Shown here piece by piece: positions 40,431-53,515 of a stretch of DNA of 64,000 bases. The number at the start of each line of letters is the position of its first letter. Within the stretch, counting starts at the first letter, position 1. The notes under the pieces are model-generated. The model did no database searches, was not told the DNA's origin, and saw only the letters and a program-made list of their open reading frames with translations. A program made the translations under genes and the position numbers. Origin of the DNA: Maea johnstoni (Eukaryota; Annelida; Polychaeta; Spionida; Magelonidae); contig OZ012686.1 of the NCBI GenBank assembly GCA_963942565.1, forward strand, positions 33,305,435-33,369,434, written 5' to 3'.

Positions 40431-40728
40431 TACTTGTCTGGCATGGTAAGTTAGTTCTGAAAATTATGTAGGTGCCTGCCCCTGAAGATCTCGCACATGA
40501 GTGGTATGTAACATGGGACTGTGCTGCGATGTACGTAGTACAGGGTTTTTTGGTATGGATCTCTTCCAGTCAGTGCAGATCTCTGAACATGATATTGTTC
40601 ATGTTAATAAATATCAATTAGGAGATTAATATTTTTGCAAAAACAGAACATCTAAAGATGTCATATATATCTAATCAACACTATCTTGCAAAATATGTGT
40701 ACCTTTAATGATAACAGAGAGACCACTA

Positions 40729-42424
40729 CAGGGGCGGATCCAGGGGGGGTTCGAGGGGTTCGTCCGAACCCCCCCTGGCTGTTGAGTCATTTTGCACCAC
40801 CACGCCACCTGTGGACAAACATCAAAACGAATTGTTTTTCCTGCCTCGGCCACCAGTTGCAATTTGCAATTCTGCCCACGTCTATTGTTTCCCCAGGCCC
40901 TGAGTAGGCAACAGGCTGATCGGTGTCAGCCAGGTATAGGTCCGAGTGGATGAACATCCTGGTCGAGGGGATTATCTGCCGTCAACCGGCGGATACAGAA
41001 TTACAGTCCAGTCGCTCGCAGACTAAGAATTGCTTGGAAAACCTGTTGATTTTTAACTGAACTTCTAGACCACTTGATTCCTTAGTCTAGCGGATTCATA
41101 ATTACATTCCAGTCCGTTTGCAGAACTAGCTTGGAAAGCCTAATGTTTGTAAGGTGAGGGGGGGGGGGTTGTTGATTATCAAACTTCTAGATCACTTAAT
41201 TCCTCCAAGCCCTATGGAATATACCTAACTAATAGCCAACAGATACATAAATAACCACCTCTTAACACCTTTTGAGGTGGCTTAACCCATTTACATCTGA
41301 AGTGCAAAAATGGTCAAACAACTTTGGGCGTACCTCATCAAGTAGAGTATTATTTGTAAAAAGGTTGAATAGAAATGGTTCCGGTCAGCCAAATTAGAAA
41401 AATAATTGAAAGTTGAATTCAGAGAATTCAACGAGCGCAGAAGGGGATATTTACTGAATGACGCTCATGACTGGTGTTTATAGTCTGTCTGACTCAAGTT
41501 TGGCAATCACTTTTGTCACTTTAATGTGACAAAACGTTCGAGTTTGCCATCCAAACTTGGCAAACCTCTTTGGAGCACTACACCGTGTATGTAGTAACAT
41601 ACTTTTTGTCTCAACTCTGCAAAATGTTGATTTTGCTCATTACGTCCCATTGTAAAATGTGTCCATTGCCAACAATACGATCTCACGTGTTTGTATTGTT
41701 CGCAACAAACAAACACGCGACTGACGCGAGATCGTAGTGTCAGCAATGTGCACATTTTACAGTAGGAACTAATGAGCAAAATCAACATTTTGCGGAGCTG
41801 AGACAAAAAGTATGTTTGTACATACACGGTGTAGTGCTCCAAAGAGGTTTGCCAAGTTTGGATGGCAAACTCGAACGTTTTGTCACAAAAAAGTGGCAAA
41901 AGTGATTGCCAAACTCGAGTCAGACAGACTATAGTCATATCACAAATGAAAGAGTCTGTCTCCAATTGAACCCCCCCCCAGATGCCTGTATCGCAATTAC
42001 GCTAACATCAATCAAGCATAGTGGGCAAAAGTTCTTCCCCTCATCCCCATGGTGTTCACATTGTTAAATCTCTCCAAAAGGTAAAATATATTTCTTAAAT
42101 GTTTGAAAGTGCAAGAGGTCCGTTCAATCTTGCGACCAAAAAATAGGACAATGTGGCCGGCCATCACCAAATCCGATTTTGCATATCATAATTTATATGA
42201 AATATTGCGTTTCAATTAAAATTTCACTCTAACTCCATAATGTATTTTGTTATATCTCTTATGAGATTATTATTATTTTTTATATCTCTTATGAAATTAT
42301 TATTTTTAGCTCTCTGCAGTTGACTCCTGGTGGTGTTTTCATGAATAATTGTGAGTGGCGCCACCAGTGTCACTTTTCGGAACTACATTGAACCCCCCCT
42401 TCTCAAATCCTGGATCCGCCCCTG
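40729..42424. mobile_element. 1.7-kb inverted-repeat element (CAGGGGCGGATCC ends)
   Basis: Ends CAGGGGCGGATCCAGG and CCTGGATCCGCCCCTG are complementary, flanked by CACTA direct repeats (40724-40728 and 42425-42429). The site is uninterrupted upstream of gene A (21199-21203). No transposase found. A palindromic MITE is nested at 41479-41934. Confidence 0.88.
41479..41934. mobile_element. Palindromic MITE nested in the 1.7-kb element
   Basis: Ends TATAGTCTGTCTGACTC and GAGTCAGACAGACTATA. Long arms pair over ~200 bp (CAACATTTTGC, GGAGCACTACACCGTGTATG). One arm of a relative is at 54288-54445. Confidence 0.85.
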
Positions 42425-42719
42425 CACTATCAAAGCATTTTAATATACATCAAGTGAAGATTCTAGATCCTGGTTGGTCAAGAACCATTGAGAAATTGCC
42501 ATGTTATACTCACTCCGTTACCCAGGCCTCAACGCTATATATATATATATTTTTTGTACATTTTTATTTTCCTGCGTGCCGGGCAATCACGGCCATGTCA
42601 AACATCCTAAAAAATACAAGTTTCACTAAATATTCTGGGAGTAATTTTTACTCTATACATGACTGTGGTATTTGTTTTCATGTATATGTATACAAATATA
42701 CTTGTCTTTGATTATAAAC

Positions 42720-45700
42720 AAGTTTATTTTAAAAATAAAAAAGAAGAGATAAAGAAATATACACTATTCTCGTTATTCTTATTCTTCATAGTATTCTAAC
42801 AGCATCCCCCATCTTTGTTCTAACTTATCCATTCTTTCCATTAGGGTATATTTGTTTTTCTCATAAATATTAAGGTTTTTCACCTGTGTTTTGATGCTTT
42901 CAAGAAACGGCATTGTTTCATTTGTTCGAGCATTGAAGATGGGGTTTTTTTGTAATAAGAATAATTGCGTTTAACCAGAATGATTTTTGTAATTCTCCCA
43001 ATATTATAACACTGTTCGTTATTGAATAGTCTATCACACCAATGGCCGAAATCCATTCTTCAATATTATGCCACAATGTTTGTACTATTTCACATTCAAT
43101 TAACATGTGTTCATTTGAATCCTCTTTTTGTACACAAAAGTTACATAATGGAGAATCTTTGATTCTCATTTTGTGCAGAATGTTGTTTGTAAAAAATCAT
43201 CTATGCAATGTTCTTAACTGTATATATCTCAAATATATGTCGTCAAACATACTGCTCTTAGAGAATGATTTTCTAAACTCAAAGGTTGAGGTTGTTTCAC
43301 CAATTTTGTCATTCCATTTGGCACATGCCTTATCTATTATTGAAGGATTCTTATTCAGCAATAGGCTATATATGGTGTGGATACTCCTTTTGTATCTTTT
43401 CGAAGCACAACATTCAGAAAACAATCTGTCGGATTCTGCATTGAGTAATTTGGTCTTTCTCTGAGTTGTAGGAATTTTTTGATTTTTTGACAAACTATTC
43501 CGAATTCTAAGAAATTACTTCTTATTTGGTATTTTTGTTCAAATTCTACCAAAGTCAATAGGCCTCCATCAGAATCCAACAGATCATTTATTGTGTATAT
43601 ACCTTTGAGAATCCATTCTCTTTTCACTTGTAGTCTGAGTTTGTCATTGTACCAGATAGGAGTTAACAAAATGTTATCTTTAATAATAATCTTATCATCT
43701 GTCCATACATTTTTTAAACTCCTCAAAACATCCAGCCAAAACGGGTTAAAAGTCATTTCCAGCAATCTCTCAATATAATCTATTCCAAACATAAAGAGTC
43801 CAACAAACTCATTGACAATTTTATGGTGTTATTGTCCATTTTGATTTTGTGCTAATGTACCTTTTTAGCCATCCTATTTTCAATGCTGCATCAAACTTTT
43901 TCAGGTTATGAAGTTTTAAGCCACCCTCAATAATGTTGGCTTCAACAATTTCCCGTCTGAATTTGGGTGGTTTATTCCCCCAAATAAAAGTGAAAAATAA
44001 ACTGTCTAATTGAGCAAATGAGCTTTCTGATGGAGTAGGAAGGGACAGGAGCATATGAGTTATTTTTGACATCAGTAAGGATTTTATAATAACCCCTTTT
44101 CCGTATGGAGTTAGGGCTCTAGAGCTCCATATTGAAATTAATTGCTTAATTTCTGACAATTTAAGTGATATGTTATCATCAGTGATGGTTTCCATTTTAT
44201 CGATATCATATTTGACACCGAGTACCTCAAAAACTGATGTCCATTTTAATCCAAACTTGCCTTCCCAGGACATACTCCTGCCCCTTAACGCCCCACGTTT
44301 TATAACACTTGTTTTATCTCTGTTAATTGCTAATCCAGAGATTTTTTTGAACCAATCCAGTACACGCATGACACCACAAAGACTTTCTCTATCTCCTCTT
44401 AAATAAATGGTGGTGTCATCCGCATACTGGGATAGCTTTACCTCTTTGTCATAGACCATTATACCTTTGATATCATTTTTCTCCCTTATAACATGTGATA
44501 AAATCTCAGCACAAAGCACGAAGACATAAGGGGATATGGGGTCCCCTTGCCGACAGCCCCTCGATAGTTTTACATTACTAGAAAAAAACCCATTTTGTTC
44601 AATCCTGGATTCTGATTTATTTCTCAATAGTTTAATCCAGTTTGAGAAATTGATACCAAACCCAAAGATTTTTAACACTTCATCAATAAATTTCCATTCT
44701 ATAGTGTCAAACGCTTTCGCGTAATCCACTATAATTAGAAGACCAGGCAATTGTTCAGCTTCTGTATATGTTATTGTATCATTTAACAGCCTGGTATTTT
44801 CTTCTATAAACCTACTGGATATGAAACCAGTTTCGTCATTATCAATAATAGTTTCCAAGACTGATTTCAATCTCTCAGCGATCATAGATGATAAAAATTT
44901 ATAAGTTCCATTCAGCAGGGTTAGAGGCCTCCAATTTTTCAAAGAGTTTCTCAATTTACCTGTTTTAGGAATACAGGTGATTGTGCCCATAGTGATGATA
45001 TCACTTAGGGCACCCTCCCCGTAAGCCTCTAAATAACATCTAAACATCCAGGTCTTTAATTCTTCACAAAAGTATTTAAAAAATTCATTTGTGTAGCCGT
45101 CTGGGCCTGGCGATTTATTAAGCTTGCTTCTCTTAATGGAGTCCTCCAACTCCTCTATGGTGAATGGGCTTTCTAAATTTGAACTTGTAAGATCATCCAA
45201 AGCTGGAAGATTGCACAGTAGGTTTGAGAAAGCACTATCTTGTAATGGAATGGTTTTCTTTGATGAAAATAAATCCTGATAAAATGTGTGTTGCATCTTT
45301 AAAATTTTCTCTGGTTGTGTCACTTTTGATTCATTTGCATCTAAGAGTTCAGAAATTGTTTTATTCAGATAGTTCTTTTTCTCCAAATTGAGGAAATATT
45401 TAGAGGGTTTTCCCAGTTAGCTGTAAGTTCAGCTCTTGACCGTACTTGATGACCCTTCATTCTTTGTTCTCTGACATTTTTGATACTGCTTATTTAAAGT
45501 ATTGAGATTTGTGATTTTTAAATCTCTGATTTCTTGTTCTAGATTTACATTATCTAGTATTTTTGTCAACTTATCAATTTTAACAGCAAGCTCTTTCTCT
45601 TCTTTTCGAGATTCTCTGGCTTTTCTTTTAGAGTATGAGATAATTACTCCTCTTATTTGGCAGAGAAGAGTATTTAAAAATAAGCTATCAGAAATCATCA

Positions 45701-46800
45701 ATTCCAGTTTCATTTCATCCACTTGATGTATGGTATCTGGGTTATATATGGGTAAGGCATAAGTTTCCTTAGCCAGTTTTATTTCTTGCTTTATGAGAGT
45801 TATCAATTCTCTGTGCTTTAATATTTCATTATTGAGTTTCCAGTTTCCTTTTCCGCATACATTCGAAGAAGTCTTAAGGTTCAATTTGATCATATTATGG
45901 TCACTCTTATAAGCACTCAAAATGTCTGATTCTGGATTGAGATTAAGCAGATCTTCAGATATTAAAAAATAGTCGAGGCGTGCCCTTTTAAAGTTTTTTT
46001 TGGTACCCCAAGTGAATCTTTTTTCACCATCATTCTGAAGTCTCCATATATCAATTAAATTTGTATTAAAGATATGTTTTGAAACTATTTCACAAGATTT
46101 GATGTTTCTGTGAGTCTTATAATTATAATAGTCATTCTCTTTTAAAGCAATGTTCCAGTCACCTGCCATAATCAGAGAATTGCATTCAAGTTGACTGACT
46201 TTTTTAAACAGTGTCAAAAACCATTCAGGGTCATCTATATTCGGGCCATAAATATTCACTAAAGTAATAGTATATCTGTTATCAATTTCCAATGTCAAGA
46301 TTATGAATCTACCTTCAGTATCGGCAATAACTTCCAAGCATTTATACTCAAATCCTGGTACTAGGAAATAACTACGCCTTTACTGTTTGTGCTGCTTCCA
46401 GACAAAAAAAAATCAACATTCCATTCCTTTTTTAAGACATTCTTATCTTTATTGATAAGATGAGTTTCTTGAAGGAACACAATATTACAATGCAATTCAC
46501 TAAGTTTTTTCCAATAGTCTAACCTCTTTAAGGGCTGTCGGAGTCCACGTGCGTTGGCTGAGAGTACAGTCAAGGTATCAGCGAATCAATAAGTATTACC
46601 AGTTGAGTTGCCCAGCACTCAGGAAGTATTTCACTTTGAAAACAACATGAAACAAGAATAACAAAGTAAATGCAAAACATATAACAGTAGAGGTGACGAA
46701 TCAGTAAGTATCTGAGTATTAAGTCAGTGTATTTGTTTACCATACCTACACCTGTAGATTCTCTCTCATTAAGAAGGGATAGTTTTTCCATTAATGTAGA
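42720..46800 (-). mobile_element. Decayed L1/Tx1-like LINE
   Basis: Minus strand. Endonuclease pieces come first (46361-46573 with ANARGLR and FLQETHL; 45429-46337 with AGDWN, RLDYFLIS and KSDHNMI). The reverse transcriptase follows (43821-45386), then C-terminal pieces in changing frames (43355-43792, 43197-43493, 42918-43169). The last contains CNFCVQKEDSNEHMLIEC, a zinc-knuckle-like pattern of this group. No convincing ORF1 precedes it. At least five frame changes make it dead. Ends were not pinned by a target-site duplication. Confidence 0.85.
43821..45386 (-). pseudogene. Reverse transcriptase segment of L1/Tx1-like LINE
   Basis: 521 open codons with the reverse transcriptase blocks in order: KSPGPDGYTNEFFK, NWRPLTLLN, IIVDYAKAFDTIEW, GCRQGDPISPYVF, the catalytic SQYADDTTIYL, and SGLAINRDKTSV. 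The RQGDPISP/YADD combination is typical of the L1 superfamily. Upstream endonuclease and downstream zinc-knuckle parts are out of frame with it. Confidence 0.85.
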
Positions 46801-48600
46801 ATAGGTGTGTATTATACAACTGATGATTGGTATTACTGACTGTCACAAAGATAACCGAAAAACGAAAGGTTATTAGAACTATAACCTGAAGGGGAACTCC
46901 CTTAATTATTTTTAACACTTAACTAAGTACATCCTTATTAAAATAAAGAGTATCAACTATCAACTCAATTTTTAATAGATACTAGCATTCCCTCATGCCT
47001 CTGTATCAATACAGATCTTAAAAAAAATTCTTTCACCTCTCTTTAGGCAAATGATTTTAGGCCAGCAAAAGAGAGACCAAAAGAAAAGAGTAATAAAACG
47101 ATGGCACACTATTATCCCATAAGATGTCTGTGCTACAATAGATATCAATTAGCCAGTTACACTTCTGATTCAATACAAAACCCCATATTTTGTATTATCA
47201 TATCATGTTTTCTATCAGAGTATGTTTCACACAAATACAATAGCAATTTTCAAAAATTATTATGAACTTGGTTACATTATGTTCAATTGCTGTCAACACC
47301 TTTTGTTGCTGATTAAAAGAATACATGTACCTGTATGTTTATGTATCATATAAAATAAATATCATGTCAGTATTTGGCATATTGACCATCTTCTGTATCC
47401 TGATTCCTGCTCAGGTAACAATATATTATTGATATTTTTTGCACCATTTTCACACATAAATAGTGTCATCTATAAACCAAAAATAGAGAGAGAAAATTAA
47501 ATTCTTCACATTATGGATATAAGTTATTATTGATTTTTAGAGAGTACCAAACAAAATGTGACCTTGTATAATATAGGAAGTACTCTCAATTACTGGTCCC
47601 ATGATATCAAGCAAATTCTCAAAAACAAGATTGACAATAATATACTGCAGAAGATGTTGACTAGATCTCTTGTCAGTCTATACATATATCCTATTACATA
47701 TTGTCATACAAATAATAGTTTTTCATTGGCCATTTTAGGCTCACCATGGTGCATATAACACTCTCATTTACTTGACTTAGTATAGATAGTGTTTTTACCA
47801 GAAAATGAGTACACAGGAAATGTTCCCCAAGAACTTTACCTGCTAGTTGAACACTGTTGTGCACTGCCCTATCAAACTCCAGCCTCAACGCTATATTGAT
47901 GGTTTCTAGTAATCTATAGTTGATTGCAAAAAGCATGAATCCGGCTAGGGAACGCTGTAACAGTAAACCCATATATAACCACACCTGTATTTGTTCTAAG
48001 CCCCCCCCCCCTCTAGCTCTCACTCATCTATAAATAGCCATTACATTACATGCATCAGGTGTTTTCTATAGGTCACATGATACTGCACACATGTTGTTGG
48101 TGAGGTATATTTAAGTGCAATTATTATTTACCTATTTACTGAATAATGTGCAAATGCAAATGGTAAGGTTATATCTAAAGAGGTTTATGGCATTTCAAAT
48201 GTTTACTTACTAAAAGCCATCATAAAAATTAATTAAAAATTAATGAAGAACCTCTTCATTGGTTAAGATTAATTATTTAAGCCTTGCTGCCTAGTCAGTG
48301 GTTCGGCTAACTGTTGTTATTCCTATGGAAGATTCAATTTCACAAACTTTCATTAGAGCTCTCAGAGAGGAGCATATACCTGAGGGACAGTTTAGCTTGA
48401 TATGGTAGATAAAGTTTGAAAATGAGTTTTTCACCATCATAGATAATTATATGGCTTCACCCATCGAAGACAAGTGGACACACGAGGAACATAACACAAG
48501 TAGATATATATTTAAATTGCTGTTGACACTGACAGCTGACAGACTCTGAGACTGTTATTATAGCGCATAGCTATGAAAATACCTAGGCTTGGAAAACCCA
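46801..48600. other. Intergenic, no gene seen
   Basis: AT-rich sequence with a C-run at ~48001-48012. No conserved or motif-bearing frames. Confidence 0.5.
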
Positions 48601-48611
48601 CTATGTACAGT

Positions 48612-48690
48612 GAGAAGCTGTTTCTGTGGCTCCAAAGTGGTCCCGGGACCAAATCCAGAATGAGGCTCCAAAGTGGTCCCGGTTCACAGC
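48612..48690. repeat. CAAAGTGGTCCCGG repeat
   Basis: The phrase CTCCAAAGTGGTCCCGG occurs twice here, with AGGGAGCCGGGACCAAATCC nearby. A third copy with the same lead-in (GCTGTTTCTGTGGCT) is at 55021-55063. Probably part of an undelimited interspersed repeat. Confidence 0.6.
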
Positions 48691-48787
48691 AGGGAGCCGG
48701 GACCAAATCCAGGCTGAGCAACCACTAGAAAACATGATTTTTGTGTCATTTCCACAGAGTTGTAGGATAATTTTTTATCACTCAAAT

Positions 48788-48913
48788 GCGCTATAATAGC
48801 CATTAAGACCTGCCACTGAGCATTGGTGCAGATTTATAGCCTTTGGGTGTAATTTTCTATGGGTTCAATGTAACACAAGGCCATCTGCCCAATCTTAATG
48901 ACTATTATAGCAC
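48788..48913. mobile_element. Short MITE, GCTATAATAGCCATTAAG ends, copy 1
   Basis: Left end GCGCTATAATAGCCATTAAG and right end CTTAATGACTATTATAGC are complementary; ~126 bp in total. The left 50 bp are nearly identical to 49320-49370. Confidence 0.75.
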
Positions 48914-49319
48914 GCCAGAATTTACAAAGTGTATTGATACTCTTCAATAACTTATGATTCTATGGAAGTACCAGTAAGGGGCTTGGCAGCCATCTTGTTT
49001 AGTCGTCTGCTTGGAGTCAGAGGCAGAGCATCATGGGAGCTTTTTTTAGGCAGACTTTTTTTTTCATCATCCTTTTTCTTATTTTTTTATGGGTTCAATG
49101 TATGGAGCATATGCAGCTTAAACTACACAAAAGACCTCATCTTAGTAAATTTACATTCATTTATATACTTTTATTTGATTGTTCCACCGGAATGTTTCGT
49201 TACCATAGCAACAGGCATTGCGCAGAATCCCGGCCTTAAGGCATTGCGCAAAATCCCGGCCTGGGCCTCCTTTTACTTGGCATAGTCAAAATATAATGTT
49301 GTGACAATGCCACGCCCAA

Positions 49320-49495
49320 GTGCTATAATAGCCATTAAGACCTGCCACTGAGCATTGGTGCAGATTTATAACCTCGCCGAGGGTGTTTGTTGCAAAGCTT
49401 CGGCCTAGGCGGCCTCAGCTTTGGCAACAAACACCTACGTCTCGGCTATAAATCTGCACCAATGCTCAGCGGCAGATCTTAATCCCTATAATAAC
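49320..49495. mobile_element. Palindromic MITE, GCTATAATAGCCATTAAG ends, copy 2
   Basis: Arms run from TGCTATAATAGCCATTAAGA through GCATTGGTGCAGATTTATA to a GC-rich centre and back (TATAAATCTGCACCAATGC). The longer arms show how copy 1 may be an internally altered relative. Confidence 0.8.
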
Positions 49496-49913
49496 AACAA
49501 CTGTCAATGACAATATCCATGAATTATGTATCCATGAATTATATGAAATCAGTAATTATTAACCGCCGGAGAGAGCGCTTCACTTCACAGCAAGCCGCCG
49601 CTCACGGCAGCACTTGAAAAGTGAGCGTAATCGATGCGGGCGTAATCGTAATCCCGTGAATGGCAGCTCACAGACACAGGCACAGATCTGTGTCTGTGAC
49701 TCACAGTGTGAGTGTGAGCTGTCATTCAGGGGATGGACCATGAGTAATCCATCCATGTATTTTAGAGATTAGGTCATCACCACAAGAGTATAAAAATGGT
49801 CTAGATCTATAAGATTTAATTAGTTAATGATACTCACACCTTTCCTAATGCATGCACTTTCCTGACTGATATTCTGTTAGAATACCGGATAGGTCACAGG
49901 GTTTGAACGGCAC

Positions 49914-50578
49914 CCTGGGGTCTGTTTCACGAAAGTCGGATAATCAGTTAGCTAGCTAAACTTTTAGCTAGCTAAGTTTATCCTAGATCTTTCTTATCCT
50001 GTAAATTCGGTTTCACGAAGAAAAAGTTAGCTAGCTAAACTTAGCCAGCGTGAGGCCGCTTATGTGCTTGCTCAACAATCATAATCCGCACGTGCCGTGA
50101 CGTGCACTGTCTGTTGTGCTTGGTAACTGGCGCCATATCCTCTACGTGACACTGCCTACCGGCACGCGCACCATTGTTAGGTCTGTTGTTTTGAGCAGCA
50201 GACGATCGTCCATGTTTAACGCAAGACAGCTAGAAAAGGGCCGTCTATAATGCTCTCGTAAGCACCTTTAGAAATAGGTAAATAGTTCACTTTTGGTGTC
50301 TCCTTAAAGCGTAACTCTTTAATTTTATGGTACATGTTTTGGTTTTATGTTTCGCTAATGTTAATCATGAATTTCGAAGTATTTAGTGCAGCCTATACAT
50401 TATCCTGAACGGCTAGCCTGCTAGGGAGCAGGCTAGCCGTTCAGACTTATTTCGTCATGGCAACAGGATAACCGCTGGCTTAGGATTCTTTGTGAAACCG
50501 AATTTAGCTGGCTAACCAGTGGTAAGCTTGCAGTTAGCTGGCTAACCCATTATCCGACTTTCGTGAAATAGGACCCTG
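49914..50578. mobile_element. Inverted-repeat element with TTTCACGAAAGTCGGATAAT ends
   Basis: Ends match over ~30 bp in inverted orientation (TTTCACGAAAGTCGGATAAT at the left, complement at 50548-50567). Subterminal GTTAGCTAGCTAA/GTTAGCTGGCTAA repeats resemble a second shell of inverted repeats. An exact 18-bp-arm palindrome (CTGAACGGCTAGCCTGCT) is at 50405-50444. No protein. Confidence 0.8.
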
Positions 50579-51289
50579 CCCTGTTTATTGTGCGTTCATT
50601 TCTGAGAACCGGACAAGAACTGTTTAGGCCATCATTGAGTAGAGCAAGACACATATATTGTCCTAATTACTCTGATAGTAACTCACTTATAGTAATAGCT
50701 GTTTTAAACTTCTTCTTCTTACTTGATAGTATCCTCCTGTTTAGGAGCTGTATATCTATACATATTTGTTGTTAGAGATCCGTAACCGCATTGTTCCCAC
50801 GGGGTCGACATATATTTAGACTGAGAGTAGTAGACAGGGAGTGGGCACTGGGCATTCATCATCAAATTTCGCTGCCTCCCACTATGAGTCATAGATAACC
50901 TGTGTACCCCAGCCTGACTGCCTGCTGACCCCATCTCCTTGGCAACCTATCTGACCTAGATAGGATGACTTCCCTCAGCCAGCCAGTCAGTCAGGCAACA
51001 TCCGGCCAGCCTCTTTCTGAAAAAAATCATGTAACCAATACTTCCCCAGGCTACACCGCGTAACCCTAGGCGCAGATGCCGTAGGTGCTAGCATGCAGTG
51101 CCTATGGGGTTGCGGATCAAGGTTATGTATTTCTCTGATTTAGACAACAATTATAAGATTTTACAATCACATATTTGCAATGATTCATTCATTAATCATA
51201 TATTTACAATTAATTCATACATTGATTGGAATATTATTATGACAATGAGCTGACGTCGACAAGTATGCCCGAGACTACTGGCCGCAACT

Positions 51290-51608
51290 GCTTGCAACCA
51301 GGCGCCATCTGGTGGTCGATTTGCTCGATGGAAGGCTATTTATATCCTCCCGCCTACCAGGGAGTTGGGCTGAAGGAGAGAGGATCCTATGTCAGTCAAC
51401 TTTCCGAGCATAGTTCGTTCTTTTACGTCCCTCAAGACATAGACATCAAGAGAGACGGGACCTATAGCTTAAAGTGCCATCCGAAGCACTGGGCAACGAG
51501 GAGTAAACTGTCTTGCCTAAAGACAGAAAAAAAGTGGTGACTTGGGGGGGAATCGAACCTGCGGCCTTCGTGTCGCAAGCCGACCACGTTACCACTGTAC
51601 CACCGCTC
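51290..51608 (-). mobile_element. tRNA-derived SINE
   Basis: On the minus strand the head has an A-box TGGTACAGTGGTAACG and a perfect B-box GGTTCGATTCC. A body with GTCTTTAGGCAAGACAGTTT and GCCCAGTGCTTCGGATGG follows. It shares the body motif with 53335-53515. Confidence 0.75.
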
Positions 51609-53334
51609 CTCCTAAACATTTATTTTAGCTTAGATAAATAAAAACAAGTGGACATGAAACCAGCCAGTCAACCTGAACAGGCTGGCTGTGGCGATCGAAT
51701 AGCCCAAAATTTGTGATCTGCGCATGCTGGCGCACAAGTTTCTCTGTAATGTAAACGATATGAGAGCTCTCACTGGTCCTTCTCTCCTTTTGACATCATG
51801 CTCAGACCAGATTCATGACCCCAGGCATAGCCAGGCATTCAGTATAGCGGCACATATGGTAATTATAGTCTCTCGGTACTTATCCATTTTTTTTTATTTA
51901 TCTAAGATTTCAGGTATCAAACATAAATGGATTATGGCATATTCATAGCTTAAAGTATTATGGAGGAAATGGTTTCAAAGGGTATAATACTTTGACATTG
52001 TCCTAAAGTTATGCTATCTAGATGTTGAAAGTGTACTTTTTTATTTTAAACAAAAAAATTGAAGGAAATGGTCATATAATTTGGAAGGAGCTTATAATCT
52101 TTAAATTTTTTTAAATGACTGTAGATCTGGTATTTTATAGTAAAAAATCATTAGAGGGGGTCTTTTAAAAATTGAAAATTGTTGAAGGGGGGGGGGGGGG
52201 GGGGTATTTGTGAAAGAGAAGTTATTGGTGAGGGTCTGAAAATCGAGAAGTACATTAACCGGTTGACTCGTTTATAGCCCGGTTATCGGAAATGAACGCG
52301 CAACTCATCTGGCTATTTGGAGAGTAGGAGGGTGTGTTCTAACTGAATATCAGCCAGGAAGTGTATGCATTTATTAGGAAAGGCGTGAGTATCACAACAA
52401 TCATTTAATAATTAGATCGTATTTTATACTGTTCTAAGAAACTGTCAGTTTAGGTATTCAAGGGAAATAGTGGGGTGTGAGAGACACCCAGATAGGGCCC
52501 CGTTGAAAGAGGTACTGGGAGAACAGTATAATTACAGAGAAGGGGGAAGGCAAGTGTTGCGGCAAGGCGCTAAAGGCCGCAGGAGGAATAGAAAGTGGCA
52601 GTGTAGTAAGGATCCGTGCGCCCAAAAAGTGAGTGGCGGGCGCACGGATCCAAGCCCAAAGTACAGGTGGAAGGTGAATGGATAGGGCACTGATGATCAC
52701 GTGGGGACGTGTGAAAGGGCAGATAGAAGGTAGATGGGTGGGAGTTGCATAAAGTAATGCCTTATAGTTAAGTGCTGGACTCATGTCAGGAGTACCACAT
52801 AAGCCATCAGCGCGGGCTCACGTGGGAACAAGGACCAATCAGGGCTCTCGCATCGATTACATTACTGAGACACCTTATCTCCACCACCAGCTGGGGGTGC
52901 CCAAAGCACCAATGTCTGGCCTATTAGCGGCTATTAGTTGACATTAGTTGAGGCTTGCATGTTCATGTTGACCGGCTGGTTTCGAATCCACTTGTGTTTG
53001 GTGATCTAAGGTAAAGTCATGTGCAGCAAGTGTGCATGCAAGTGTCCTTCATCAACAGATATAAATTAATACTTACACCCATTAAACTTCACAGATCTCA
53101 ATTTTTATATGAAGGCTAGGCATTACTTGCATCCATTAAACTATATATTTTCTCGAAGAAATTCCTAACTTCACAACTGTGGAAATGTTTATTATAATAA
53201 ATCAAAGATAAAAGATTGTTTTTAGTCTAAGCCCAACATAAAGTCATCGGCCCTTATAGCGAACGGCAATTCAGGCAGACGTCTTTTTCTGGGATCAACG
53301 GTTTTGACCAACAATTCATTTAAGCAAAGTTAAG
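51609..53334. other. Intergenic; poly-G and hairpin, no gene seen
   Basis: A G-run at ~52188-52204. A hairpin of perfect 14-bp arms (GGATCCGTGCGCCC) at 52610-52651. The 108-codon minus frame at 52458-52784 has no recognisable domain and low-complexity Pro/Leu content. Confidence 0.5.
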
Positions 53335-53515
53335 TAAAAAAAAATACTAGAAATAAAGCCACCGTTATTTTGAGTATGAAATATTTCTAAGTACCACACG
53401 AAGCACTGGGCGGGTGGAAAAAAAATTGCACGATCGAGAGATGGAATCGAACCCGCGACCCTAGTATCGGGAGTCCGGGAGTCGACTGTGCTATCAATCA
53501 AGCTATTCCTTCTAT
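53335..53515 (-). mobile_element. tRNA-derived SINE, short copy
   Basis: The minus-strand head holds TTGATTGATAGCACAGTCG and the B-box GGTTCGATTCC. The body keeps CGCCCAGTGCTTCG. Probably a truncated member of the family at 51290-51608 with a different tRNA-like head. Confidence 0.65.

Larger units (their letters stand above)
38880..40450. other. Insertion block upstream of gene B
   Basis: Homology to the region upstream of gene A breaks at ~38875 and resumes at ~40460. The block holds several inverted-repeat elements (39755-40228 and 40268-40430) plus ~880 bp of unidentified sequence (38880-39754). No gene seen. Confidence 0.6.

Noticed and set aside
52458-52784. 108-codon minus-strand frame
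   Set aside because: Low-complexity Pro/Leu content with no domain or paralogue; it overlaps a hairpin.
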